A stretch of 20,604 nt of DNA. Source: Treponema sp. (GTDB lineage Bacteria > Spirochaetota > Spirochaetia > Treponematales > Treponemataceae). Each line of letters starts with the position of its first letter. Positions within the stretch are counted from its first letter, which is position 1. The translations under genes and the position numbers were made by a program. The notes beneath the pieces are model-generated. The model worked only from the letters and a program-made list of their open reading frames with translations, was not told the origin of the DNA and ran no database searches. Of this stretch, positions 6,900 through 14,520 are shown in pieces. The DNA lies in contig JAGARY010000304.1 in the NCBI GenBank assembly GCA_017622055.1, positions 1 through 20,604 of the forward strand. Direction: 5' to 3'.

Positions 6900-7529
6900 A
6901 TGGCAAGATGTGTTGTTGTTAGTGCGGCAGAAATTAAAAATTATGAAAAAGTAAAATCATATTTTAAATCAGATGATTTTTTTGTTTTTTGTGATGGCGG
7001 ATTAAATCATATTAAAAAACTTGGAGTAAAACCAAATCTTATTGTTGGTGATTTTGATTCTGCCTGTAAAAACGATTTTGATATTTCGCAAATTGAAACA
7101 ATTGAACTTCCATGCCAAAAAGACGATACAGATACGTTTTTTGCAGTAAAAGAAGCTTTGAATCGTGGATTTGATGATTTTTTATTAATTGGATGCATTG
7201 GAAATCGTTTTGATCATTCTTTGTGTAATGTTTCGGTTTTGTTGTACTTGCAGGAAAAAAATGTAAAAGCAATACTTGTTGATGATTATTCAGAAATGCA
7301 AATTGTAGGAAGCAAAAAGGTTTATATAGAAGATTCATTTTCTTATTTTTCTTTGATGTGTGTAGCAGGGGATGTTGAAGGGGTAAATATTTTGGACGCA
7401 GAATATCCTTTGGAAAACGCCAAAATCAAAACTTCTTATAATTACGGAATTAGCAACAAAATAAATAGGGGAAAACGCTCTTGTGTCTGGGTAGAAAAAG
7501 GGTGTATGTTGTTATTGAAAATTTTTTAA
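6900..7529 (+). CDS. thiN: Thiamine pyrophosphokinase
   Basis: This 209-residue enzyme transfers pyrophosphate from ATP to thiamine, giving the cofactor thiamine diphosphate. The family signatures are clear: FCDGG (30-34), LIVGDFDS (47-54), CQKDDTDTF (72-80) and GCIGNRFDH (98-106), followed by a C-terminal beta domain that closes with a NYGISN segment (181-186). The length matches bacterial single-domain enzymes of this type. The ATG at 6900 has GAGGA five bases upstream and gives the normal N-terminus. The open frame runs back to 6765 but crosses the repeats and is not used. No other thiamine gene is nearby, and no THI-box riboswitch is visible upstream, which fits a salvage role for imported thiamine. 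Confidence 0.95.
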   Translation: MARCVVVSAAEIKNYEKVKSYFKSDDFFVFCDGGLNHIKKLGVKPNLIVGDFDSACKNDFDISQIETIELPCQKDDTDTFFAVKEALNRGFDDFLLIGCIGNRFDHSLCNVSVLLYLQEKNVKAILVDDYSEMQIVGSKKVYIEDSFSYFSLMCVAGDVEGVNILDAEYPLENAKIKTSYNYGISNKINRGKRSCVWVEKGCMLLLKIF

Positions 7530-7557
7530 TATGGGATTTTCAGACTTTTTGAAAATA

Positions 7558-7588
7558 CGTCATTGCGAGCGTAGTGTGGCAATCTACA
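7558..7588 (+). repeat. GTCATTGCGAGCG dispersed repeat copy
   Basis: This is a single 31-bp copy, CGTCATTGCGAGCGTAGTGT followed by GGCAATCTACA, between thiN and the acyltransferase gene. It matches the copies at 6666 and 16795 with a few substitutions. A weak hairpin (ATTTTCA/TGAAAAT, 7536-7556) lies just before it. Confidence 0.75.
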
Positions 7589-7632
7589 CAATATAAAGAC
7601 GTACTGTTATTTTAATCCTTGCGGAGTGTTTT

Positions 7633-8861
7633 ATGATTTTAACTTGGTCTGTTTACGGTTTATTTATTTTATTGATTTTATTTGGTGGAAAATTTGCTTT
7701 TGGGAGAGGCAAGTTTAATGATAATTTTTTAAGCTTGGAAGCCACAAAATGTTTAAGAGGATTAGCGGCAATTGGTGTTATTTTGCATCATGTTTCACAA
7801 GAAAGTGCTTTTCAAAAAGTTAGAGAGTTGAGCATTTTTGTAAATGCAGGGTTTTATTTTGTTGCAATTTTTTTCTTTTGTTCTGGTTTTGGCTTAATAA
7901 AAAGTTTAAATCAAAACCAAATTATTTTGATGGATTTTTAAAAAATAGAGTGTTAAAAACAATTATTGTTCCTTTTTATGTTTGTGTTTTAATTTACGGA
8001 ATTTACAAATTGATTATTGGCGTAAAAATGCCTTTAGCTCATTGGATTACAAATCTTTTGGGCTTAACATTAATGAATGATTACGCTTGGTATCCTATTG
8101 TTTTGGCAATTTTGTACATTGCATTTTACTTTATCTTTAAATATATCAAAAACAGAAAAATTTGCTTTTTGTTGATGTTCCTTGTGATTTTTGCTCAGGG
8201 CGTATTTTTTGCGGTTACTGGTCATTTTGCCTGGTGGGCTGGAGAACCAAACTGGTGGTTGCAGCCAAATGGATGGGCAAACGCGCAATGGTGGATGCAA
8301 CAAAAAATTATGTGGTTCTTTGGTGAATGGTGGGTAAATTCTTCAATTGCATTCTTTATTGGAATGATTTACGCAAATTTTGAAGAAAAAATTGTAGCGT
8401 GGTTCAAAAAATGCTATTGGCTAAAATTAGCAGGTTTGTTGCTTTTGTGGATAATCTTTAATTTTGTTTCAGGAATGGCACAATGGAAACTTGGATATTG
8501 GTCTGAATATAGCGGAAAAGGTCCTGGAGTATTTAATAAATTTGTTTGTTATTTATCTCAACTTCCACAAGTAACATTTTTTGTTTTATTTGTGTTTACA
8601 GCAATGATGAAATTTTACAGCGTGAATCCAATTACAAAGTTTTTTGGAAACGTTTCTTACGAAACATATATGATGAATCTTATTGCGATAGAAGCCTTTA
8701 GATTTTTGCTTTATAAAAATCAAAATGGTAGATGGATGCCATTTTACAATGCGGGAAATTACAACTTAGCAATTTATGCAGTGGCAGTTTTGGCAGGAAC
8801 AATTTTACTTGGCTTAATGTATAGATTCTTGAATAATCAGGCAAAAAAATTAATAAAATAG
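7633..8861 (+). pseudogene. Acyltransferase-3 family membrane protein, frameshifted
   Basis: This is an integral-membrane acyltransferase of the acyltransferase-3 family, which O-acetylates or O-acylates cell-surface sugars. The reading is split. The first frame (7633-7941) has the family start, with TKCLRGLAAIGVILHH holding Arg42 and His52-His53, and then the FFFCSGFGL helix. The second frame carries LKNRVLKTIIVPFYV and the remaining helices to 8861. The switch is -1, at about 7905-7911. One extra A in the AAA run there would give a single protein of 409 residues, a normal family length. A GGAG six bases before the ATG supports the start. It may be a sequencing error, a real mutation, or -1 frameshifting on TTTAAAT. 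The MATE gene starts 9 bases after its stop, so they are probably co-transcribed. The Trp-rich segment near 8230-8330 is unusual but open. Confidence 0.8.
7905..7911 (+). other. TTTAAAT slippery-type heptamer at the frame switch
   Basis: Read in the first frame this is T-TTA-AAT, which fits the X-XXY-YYZ pattern for -1 tandem slippage. Slipping here joins the two acyltransferase frames directly (Ser-Leu-Asn, then Ser-Lys-Pro). No stimulatory hairpin or upstream Shine-Dalgarno-like element is evident, so use as a programmed site is unproven. Confidence 0.35.
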
Positions 8862-8870
8862 TGGAATAAT

Positions 8871-10217
8871 ATGGAAAAAAGAATTAATAGAGGCGCACTT
8901 TCAATGGTAAAATTAACTTTACCATTGGCTTTTGAACAATTTTTTAGAATTCTTGTATCTTCCGTAGATACAATGATGTTAAGTTCTTACAGCAATGAAG
9001 CTGTTGCTGCTGTTGGGCTTGTTTCCCAATATGTATTTTTCTTAAATTTGATTTTTTCTGTAATTGGAACAGGAACTTCAATAGTTTTGGCTCAATATTT
9101 GGGAGCAGAAAAATCAGAAAAGCAAGTTTCAGATATTATTAAAGCAAGTTATGTAATGATGGTTTTGGTATGTATTTTTATTACATTGCTTGTAATTTTT
9201 GGAACCGCACCGCTTCTTTCTTGTTATACTTTGGAAGAAAGCGTTAGAACTTTTGCATGGCAATATTTTGTAATTTATGGCGGATTATTCTGCATTTTTA
9301 ACGGAATTAATCTTTTGCAAGGTGCAATTTTACGATGTTATGGTTACACAAAAGAATCTATGATTGTTTCGATTGTAGCAAACATTGTAAACGTTATTGG
9401 AAACGCTTTGTCTTTGTACGGATTCTTTGGATTACCAATTTTGGGAGTGCCAGGTGTTGCAGCATCTTCTGGTATTTCAATGGTTGTTTCTTGTTTGATG
9501 TTTTCGTATTACATCAGACAAAAAAAAGATATTAATTTTTCTTTAAAAAAGATTACAAAAGTTGAAAAAGAAAGTTTAAAAACAATCTTAAAAGTTGGTG
9601 TTCCTACAGCGGGGGAAAGTCTTTCTTACAATGTTGCACAAATTGTAATTATGGCAATGATTTCTACCTTGGGAACTTATGCAATGTCGGCACAAGTTTA
9701 TTGTCAGTCTATTGTAAGATTTGTTTTTGCAATTGCTGTTTCAATGGGACACGCAACTCAAATAAAAGCGGGATATTACGTTGGTTCAAAACAAAATGAT
9801 TTAGCATACAAAAACATTTTTAAATATCAACTGGTAGCAACCGCTTGTTCAATGGTGGCAATTGCTGTAGTAAACGTTATTAAGTCGCCAATTGTAAGCA
9901 TTTTTACAGATATCCCAGAAATTCACGCCTTAGTTTGCGATTTATTGTTATATTCGATTTTTATTGAATTTGGGCGTTCTTTGAATTTAATTTATGTTGG
10001 TGCGTTAAAAGGTGCTGGAAACGTAAAATTCCCTGTGTTTTATGGCATTGTTTCAATGTGGATAATTATGGTGTTGGGAAGCTACATTCTTGGACTAAAA
10101 ATGGGAATGGGTTTAATTGGGTTCTGGCTTGCAATTGGAGCAGAAGAAACGTCTCGTGGTGTTGTGATGTTGTTCCGTTGGAAAAGCAGAAGATGGCAAA
10201 AATACGCCTTAGTTTAA
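8871..10217 (+). CDS. MATE family efflux transporter
   Basis: This 448-residue polytopic membrane protein belongs to the MATE family, which exports drugs or metabolites in exchange for Na+ or H+. The N-terminal LPLAFEQFFRILVSSVDTMM helix and AVAAVGLVSQ segment are typical. The QYLGAEK motif follows helix 2, and the two six-helix halves repeat the pattern, with VGVPTAGESLSYN opening the second half. The length is standard and intact, unlike the genes on either side. Only a weak GGA precedes the ATG, so translation may be coupled to the acyltransferase gene that stops 9 bases upstream. folA begins 27 bases downstream. The substrate cannot be inferred. Confidence 0.92.
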   Translation: MEKRINRGALSMVKLTLPLAFEQFFRILVSSVDTMMLSSYSNEAVAAVGLVSQYVFFLNLIFSVIGTGTSIVLAQYLGAEKSEKQVSDIIKASYVMMVLVCIFITLLVIFGTAPLLSCYTLEESVRTFAWQYFVIYGGLFCIFNGINLLQGAILRCYGYTKESMIVSIVANIVNVIGNALSLYGFFGLPILGVPGVAASSGISMVVSCLMFSYYIRQKKDINFSLKKITKVEKESLKTILKVGVPTAGESLSYNVAQIVIMAMISTLGTYAMSAQVYCQSIVRFVFAIAVSMGHATQIKAGYYVGSKQNDLAYKNIFKYQLVATACSMVAIAVVNVIKSPIVSIFTDIPEIHALVCDLLLYSIFIEFGRSLNLIYVGALKGAGNVKFPVFYGIVSMWIIMVLGSYILGLKMGMGLIGFWLAIGAEETSRGVVMLFRWKSRRWQKYALV

Positions 10218-10244
10218 TCTAAATTTTGCAGGATTTTTTATAAG

Positions 10245-10736
10245 ATGATTTCTTTGATTGTTGCTTTTGCAAAAAATAATGTTATTGGAAAAGACGGAAA
10301 AATTCCTTGGAATATTGAAGGGGAACAGTCCAGATTCAAAGAATTAACAACAAACAACATTGTGATAATGGGAAGAAAAACATTTGAAGAAATCTATCAA
10401 AAATTGCAAAAACCACTTCCAAACAGAATAAATATAGTCATTTCAAAAACAAAAAAATATGATTTTGAAAACTGTTTTACCTTTGATTCTTTAGACGCCG
10501 CCCTAGATTTTTGCAAAAAAACATTTCCACAAAAAGACATTTTTATTTCTGGTGGGGCTGCCCTGTACCAAAAGGCCTTGACAATTGTAGAAAAAATGTA
10601 CATCACAGAAATTGACCTAGAAGTTCCTAGCGACACATTTTTTCCAAAGTTTTCAGAAGAAAACTTTATTTGCGAAGAAGAAATCCCTGTAAAAAGCAAT
10701 GTAGATTTTGTGTATAAAACGTACAGAAGAAGGTAG
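10245..10736 (+). CDS. folA: Dihydrofolate reductase
   Basis: This 163-residue protein is a chromosomal-type dihydrofolate reductase, which reduces dihydrofolate to tetrahydrofolate with NADPH. The N-terminus MISLIVAFAKNNVIGKDGKI is characteristic. The substrate carboxylate is Glu27 in PWNIEGEQSRFK, in the place of Asp27 of the E. coli enzyme. NADPH contacts are MGRKTFEEI (42-50) and ISGGAALY (101-108). The weak AGGA upstream is 11 or more bases from the ATG, so coupling with the MATE gene is possible. Codon use matches the surroundings, with no sign of a resistance-cassette origin. No thyA is seen in the window. Confidence 0.95.
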   Translation: MISLIVAFAKNNVIGKDGKIPWNIEGEQSRFKELTTNNIVIMGRKTFEEIYQKLQKPLPNRINIVISKTKKYDFENCFTFDSLDAALDFCKKTFPQKDIFISGGAALYQKALTIVEKMYITEIDLEVPSDTFFPKFSEENFICEEEIPVKSNVDFVYKTYRRR

Positions 10737-10803
10737 GATTATTGAGATAGTAAGTCAAAAATTTTTCTTTCCTTTCTGTAATTTCCAATATTACTTTTTA
10801 GGT

Positions 10804-11663
10804 ATGAAAGTTGTACCTATTTATGAAATGACAATTTATAATGCCTTTTTGGTTTTTATTATTTTTAGTGTAATTGGTTGGATTTCGGAAGTTATTTTTG
10901 TGGGGCTTTTTGTAGAACACAAATTTGTTAACCGAGGATTTTGCACGGTCCTTTGTGTCCAATTTATGGTTTTGGCGGGCTTGTGATTTTGCTTTTGCCT
11001 TCTAGATTATATTCTACTTGGATTCCTTTGTTTTTGGCGTCTATGGTTTTGTGCACTGTGGTTGAATATTTTTCTAGTTGGATTTTGGAAAAACTTTTTC
11101 ACACTTTGTGGTGGGATTATTCAAAGGTTCCATTAAACATTCATGGTCGTGTTTGCCTGCTTATGTCTGTATTATTTGGATTTTTGGGATTATTTGTAAT
11201 TCGGTTTGCAATGCCTCATATTGTGAACATTTTGAATTCCATTGGCATGGTTTGGGCAAAACGATTTGCTTTGATTATTTTGGCCATTATGCTTGTTGAT
11301 GTAACTTTTACAGTTAGAAAACTTGTTGATTTCCGTACTGCATTGGTAAAAATAAAAGAATTTGGAGAATCTTTAAAAACTCGCTACGGAAAAGAAGAAT
11401 GGTTCAAAGGAAATACAATTTCAGAAATGATTACTTCTATTGAAGCTCAAGATAAATTGGGAAAAGAAAAAATTCATCCACAATTGATGGAAAGTATTAA
11501 AAAGTTGCAGCAAAAACATCCTACAATTGAACGCTTTTTGTTACGGTTCCCTACAATTAGAAGTAGAGTTTACCCAGAAAGTATGAATCTTTTAAAACAT
11601 CACTTTTTGCTACGGCAAGAAAAAGCAAAAGATAATCAGCAAAACTCTATAGAAAAAGAATAA
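10804..11663 (+). pseudogene. CmpB-like putative ABC transporter permease, frameshifted
   Basis: The product resembles the family annotated as putative ABC transporter permease (CmpB type, PF06541 from memory), small membrane proteins of unknown role. The first frame gives the IYNAFLVFIIFSVIGWISEV helix and ends in EHKFVNRGF. The second frame begins HGPLCPIYGFGGL, which is the expected continuation of the family motif. The -1 switch lies in the T4 run 10939-10942; one extra T restores a 286-residue protein. After four helices the C-terminus is a charged, soluble tail of about 110 residues. The start is uncertain: ATG 10804 or ATG 10828, neither with a good ribosome-binding site. It follows folA by 67 bases and may depend on upstream transcription. 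Confidence 0.7.
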
Positions 11664-11682
11664 ACAATATATAGAAAAAAAG

Positions 11683-11711
11683 TTGCATTCAAGAATGTTT
11701 CTATTTATAAT
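11683..11711 (+). promoter_or_regulatory. Sigma-70 promoter of the NSS symporter gene
   Basis: TTGCAT (11683-11688) and a perfect TATAAT (11706-11711) are separated by exactly 17 bases. The predicted start is near 11718, giving a leader of about 35 bases with GGGGGA just before the ATG. Confidence 0.75.
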
Positions 11712-11753
11712 TACATAATAAAGTTTAAATTTTTAAAGTTTTTGGGGGACTTT

Positions 11754-13147
11754 ATGAGTGATCAAAGAGAAACTCTTGGCAGTAGATTGGGATTTTTGTT
11801 ACTTTCTGCTGGATGTGCAATTGGTTTAGGAAACGTTTGGCGCTTTCCTTATATTACTGGAAAATACGGTGGAGCAGCCTTTGTTTTAATTTACATTGTG
11901 TTCCTTATTATTTTAGGTTTGCCTGTAATGATTACAGAATTTGCAGTAGGTCGTGCTTCTAGAAAAAGTATGAGCGTTGCCTTTAAGGAACTTGAACCTG
12001 CAGGGACAAAATGGCATTGGTACGGAAAATTTGCAGTTGTTGGTAACTATTTATTGATGATGTTCTACACTGTTGTTGCTGGTTGGTTCTTAAAATATTT
12101 CTTTGAAATGATTAGCGGCAAATTTGTTGGAATGGATTCTGGTAAAATTGCAGAATGTTTTGGTGCAACAGTTGGAAATCCTACTTCATTAATTATTTGG
12201 ATGCTTGTTGTAATTATTATTGGTATGACATGTTGTTTCCTTGGATTGCAAAAAGGTGTTGAAAATGTAACAAAATTTATGATGTGTGCTCTTTTGTAAT
12301 TATGATTGGCCTTGCAATTTATGTTTTATTTATTCCAGGTGCTGCAGAAGGATACAAATTCTATCTAAAACCAGATTTTAAAGCTTTAGTTTCTGGTGAT
12401 GGTGGCGGTGGACTTTGGGAAACTGTTTATGCCGCAATGGGTCAAGCTTTCTTTACATTGAGTCTTGGAATTGGTTCAATGGAAATTTTTGGTTCATACA
12501 TTGATAAAAAACATTCTTTAACAGGTGAAGCTGTTCGTGTAATTGGATTAGACACATTTGTTGCAATTTGTTCTGGTTTGATTATTTTCCCTGCTTGTGC
12601 TGCATTTGGTGTTGAAGCAAATTCTGGTGCTGGTTTAGTATTTATGTCTTTGCCAGGTGTTTTCAATTCAATGGGTGCTGTTGCTGGACGCATTTTTGGT
12701 GCATTATTCTTCTTGTTCATGAGTTTTGCAGCACTTTCTACAGTAATTGCTGTATTTGAAAATATTGTTGCATTCCCAATGGATAAATTAGGATGGAGCA
12801 GAAGAAAATCTACATTGATTAACTTTGTTCTTGTGATTATTTTATCTACACCTGCGGCTCTTGTTATGAACGTTTGGGAAAAAGTAAAAATCTTGGGACT
12901 TTCTATTGATGGATTTGAAGACTTTATTGTAAGCCAGAACTTGCTTCCACTTGGTTCGTTAATCTTCCTTTTATTCTGTACTTGGAAAAAAGGTTGGGGA
13001 TGGGACAACTTTGTTGCAGAAGCAGATCAAGGTGAAGGTATTAAATTCCCTAAATTTAAAGCTGTTCAATTCTACTTAAAATATATTGCTCCATTAATTA
13101 TTGCGGTAGTATTCATTGCTGGATACATCGACATTTTTGGAAAATAG
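11754..13147 (+). pseudogene. NSS (SNF) family sodium-dependent transporter, frameshifted
   Basis: This is a neurotransmitter:sodium symporter family protein, the bacterial members of which take up amino acids with Na+. The first helix GCAIGLGNVWRFPYITGKYGG holds the unwound Na+/substrate site seen in LeuT, and the ITEFAVGRASR segment follows helix 2. The frame is broken by -1 in the T4 run 12292-12295. The first frame ends MMCALL-stop, and the second resumes FVIMIGLAIYVLFIPGAAEG, exactly as the family continues. One extra T restores a 464-residue protein of normal length. The start at ATG 11754 is preceded by GGGGGAC; a TTG at 11742 is in frame but less likely. It has its own strong promoter. 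No second gene follows, and the repeat region begins right after the stop. Confidence 0.85.
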
Positions 13148-13152
13148 TAGGG

Positions 13153-13472
13153 TTAAAAGTGAACAGTTTGTTAACGTTTTGTTCTAAACAAAAATTGAGA
13201 AACTGTAAATCAAATTAGTTATTAAAATAATTATTCTTTCCTTTTGGAAACTCCCGGTCGAGTCGTGGCTGTCAAAGATGCTATCGAACTTTTAAGGAAT
13301 TGTGATTTAGGTCAAATGGTTCGCTACGCTGCCACCATTTGACAAACAAAGTTCGGCGCACTTTGCATCCACGCTCTCCCTCGCGTTTCCAAATAAAAAT
13401 GTCTTTTAGTAATTGTTCACTTTTAATTTCGTTTCTCAATTTTCACTTATTTAACACACGCAAACTGTTCAC
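13153..13472. repeat. Nested inverted-repeat region
   Basis: Three perfect inverted pairs are nested or interleaved: TTAAAAGTGAACA (13153-13165) with TGTTCACTTTTAA (13414-13426); AAAATTGAGAAAC (13191-13203) with GTTTCTCAATTTT (13431-13443); and GTGAACAGTTTG (13159-13170) with CAAACTGTTCAC (13461-13472). They enclose the hairpin element at 13243-13393. There is no credible ORF. This region and the element at 13560-13641 fill most of the 634-bp gap between the NSS and ABC genes. Confidence 0.7.
13243..13393. repeat. 151-bp imperfect palindrome, possible structured element
   Basis: The outer arms are TTTGGAAAC (13243-13251) and GTTTCCAAA (13385-13393). Moving inward, further complementary blocks follow in order: GTGG/CCAC, AAAG/CTTT, CGAACTTT/AAAGTTCG, and a perfect 10-bp stem GTCAAATGGT (13311-13320) with ACCATTTGAC (13334-13343). 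The G+C is visibly higher than in its surroundings. The whole could fold as one long hairpin in RNA or single-stranded DNA. It could be a non-autonomous mobile repeat or a structured RNA. Confidence 0.55.
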
Positions 13473-13559
13473 TAGCACAATCGAGGCTTAAGTCTTCGAA
13501 CGTAGATACAATTCTCTTAATTCATAATTCTTAATTTTTTATTAAATTCTCTTTGAATT

Positions 13560-13641
13560 ACGCCTAACCCTGATTGTAAGGGCGCCGAAGGCGTTAAAAA
13601 AGGGGCTTCACCGAAAGTTTTGAGGACAGTCCCTTTTTTAA
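13560..13641. repeat. Structured intergenic repeat with terminator-like stem
   Basis: ACGCCT (13560-13565) pairs with AGGCGT (13589-13594), enclosing CCCT/AGGG. Then TTAAAAAAGGG (13594-13604) pairs with CCCTTTTTTAA (13631-13641), a perfect 11-bp stem with a 26-base loop. The A- and T-run edges look like a bidirectional terminator, but it is over 400 bases from the NSS stop. From there to 13740 I see only a small CCTG/CAGG hairpin and no gene. Confidence 0.5.
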
Positions 13642-13746
13642 TGAGCGGTAGCGGAACCCTGAAAAGCAGGAAAGGTAGAACAAAATGTTTGAGATGTGTT
13701 TGATTTCTTAATTTTAAATTAAATTTGTTCCTAATCATTCAAAAAA

Positions 13747-13775
13747 TTGACTTGTAAAATCTTTTTTCATATACT
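13747..13775 (+). promoter_or_regulatory. Strong promoter placing the start at the ATG
   Basis: TTGACT (13747-13752) and TATACT (13770-13775) are separated by exactly 17 bases. The -10 box ends 6 bases before the ATG at 13782, so the predicted transcription start coincides with the A of the start codon. No ribosome-binding site is present. Confidence 0.75.
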
Positions 13776-13781
13776 GTAAAT

Positions 13782-14510
13782 ATGTTTACAATTACAAATG
13801 TTTCAAAGAGTTATAATAAAAATGCTGTAAAAGCGGTGGAAAATCTTTCTTTGGAAGTAAAAAATGGAGAGATTTTTGGATTTTTGGGGCCAAATGGGGC
13901 TGGAAAAACTACTACAATCAAAATGCTTACTGGGATTTTGGAGCCGGACCAAGGGGAGTTGGAGTTAGACGGAGTTTCTATTTTAAAATATCCTATTGAA
14001 GCAAAACGCAAATTTTCTTTTGTTCCAGATAACCCAGAAACTTTTTCTAGGCTTAAGGCCATTGAATATTTGAATTTTATTAGCGATGTTTACAAAGTTC
14101 CAAAAGAAGATAGAATGCAGCAATTTGAATTTTTTAGTAAAAAATTTGGGTTGGAAAGTGTTTTAAACAATAAAATTTCGTCTTTTAGCCACGGAATGAA
14201 GCAAAAATTGTTTTTAATTGCTAGTTTGGTTACGAATCCGCAAAACTGGATTTTGGATGAACCTATGGTTGGGTTGGATCCGGAAGCGGCGTTTACTGTA
14301 AAGGAAATTATGCGGGAACGTGCAAATAACGGAAAAACGGTTTTCTTTTCTACTCATGTTATGGAAGTTGCTGAAAAATTGTGCGATAGAATTGGAATTA
14401 TTAGAAAAGGTCAGTTGGTTTTTGTGGGAACAATGGCAGAGTTGCGTGCTCAGTATGGTTCTGAAAATCAGTCTTTGGAAGATATTTTCTTGCAGTTGAT
14501 TAAGGAATAG
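13782..14510 (+). CDS. ABC exporter ATP-binding protein
   Basis: This 242-residue ATPase drives an ABC-2-type exporter. Walker A is GPNGAGKT (36-43). The signature is SFSHGMKQK (134-142), the HGMKQ variant typical of export ATPases rather than LSGGQ. Walker B is WILDEP (156-161), the D-loop GLDPEA follows, and the switch histidine is H192 in FFSTHVME. The start is clear because the first strand begins at residue 2, yet no Shine-Dalgarno exists and the promoter abuts the ATG, so the message is probably leaderless. The permease begins 10 bases after its stop, forming a two-gene operon. The cargo is unknown. Confidence 0.92.
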   Translation: MFTITNVSKSYNKNAVKAVENLSLEVKNGEIFGFLGPNGAGKTTTIKMLTGILEPDQGELELDGVSILKYPIEAKRKFSFVPDNPETFSRLKAIEYLNFISDVYKVPKEDRMQQFEFFSKKFGLESVLNNKISSFSHGMKQKLFLIASLVTNPQNWILDEPMVGLDPEAAFTVKEIMRERANNGKTVFFSTHVMEVAEKLCDRIGIIRKGQLVFVGTMAELRAQYGSENQSLEDIFLQLIKE

Positions 14511-14520
14511 TGCGGGCTTT

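Noticed and set aside
12279..12299. Programmed -1 frameshift in the NSS gene
   Set aside because: The codons CTT-TTG before the stop do not allow tandem -1 re-pairing, so there is no slippery heptamer.
13153..13472. Integron attC site or CRISPR array
   Set aside because: No attC core pair in the right geometry and no regularly spaced direct repeats were found.
13517..13738. 73-codon minus-strand frame in the intergenic gap
   Set aside because: It runs through the structured repeat (13560-13641), lacks a ribosome-binding site and resembles spurious frames commonly produced by intergenic repeats.
13560..13740. tRNA or small RNA gene
   Set aside because: No cloverleaf with a T-loop and anticodon stem could be built; the stems fit a repeat better.
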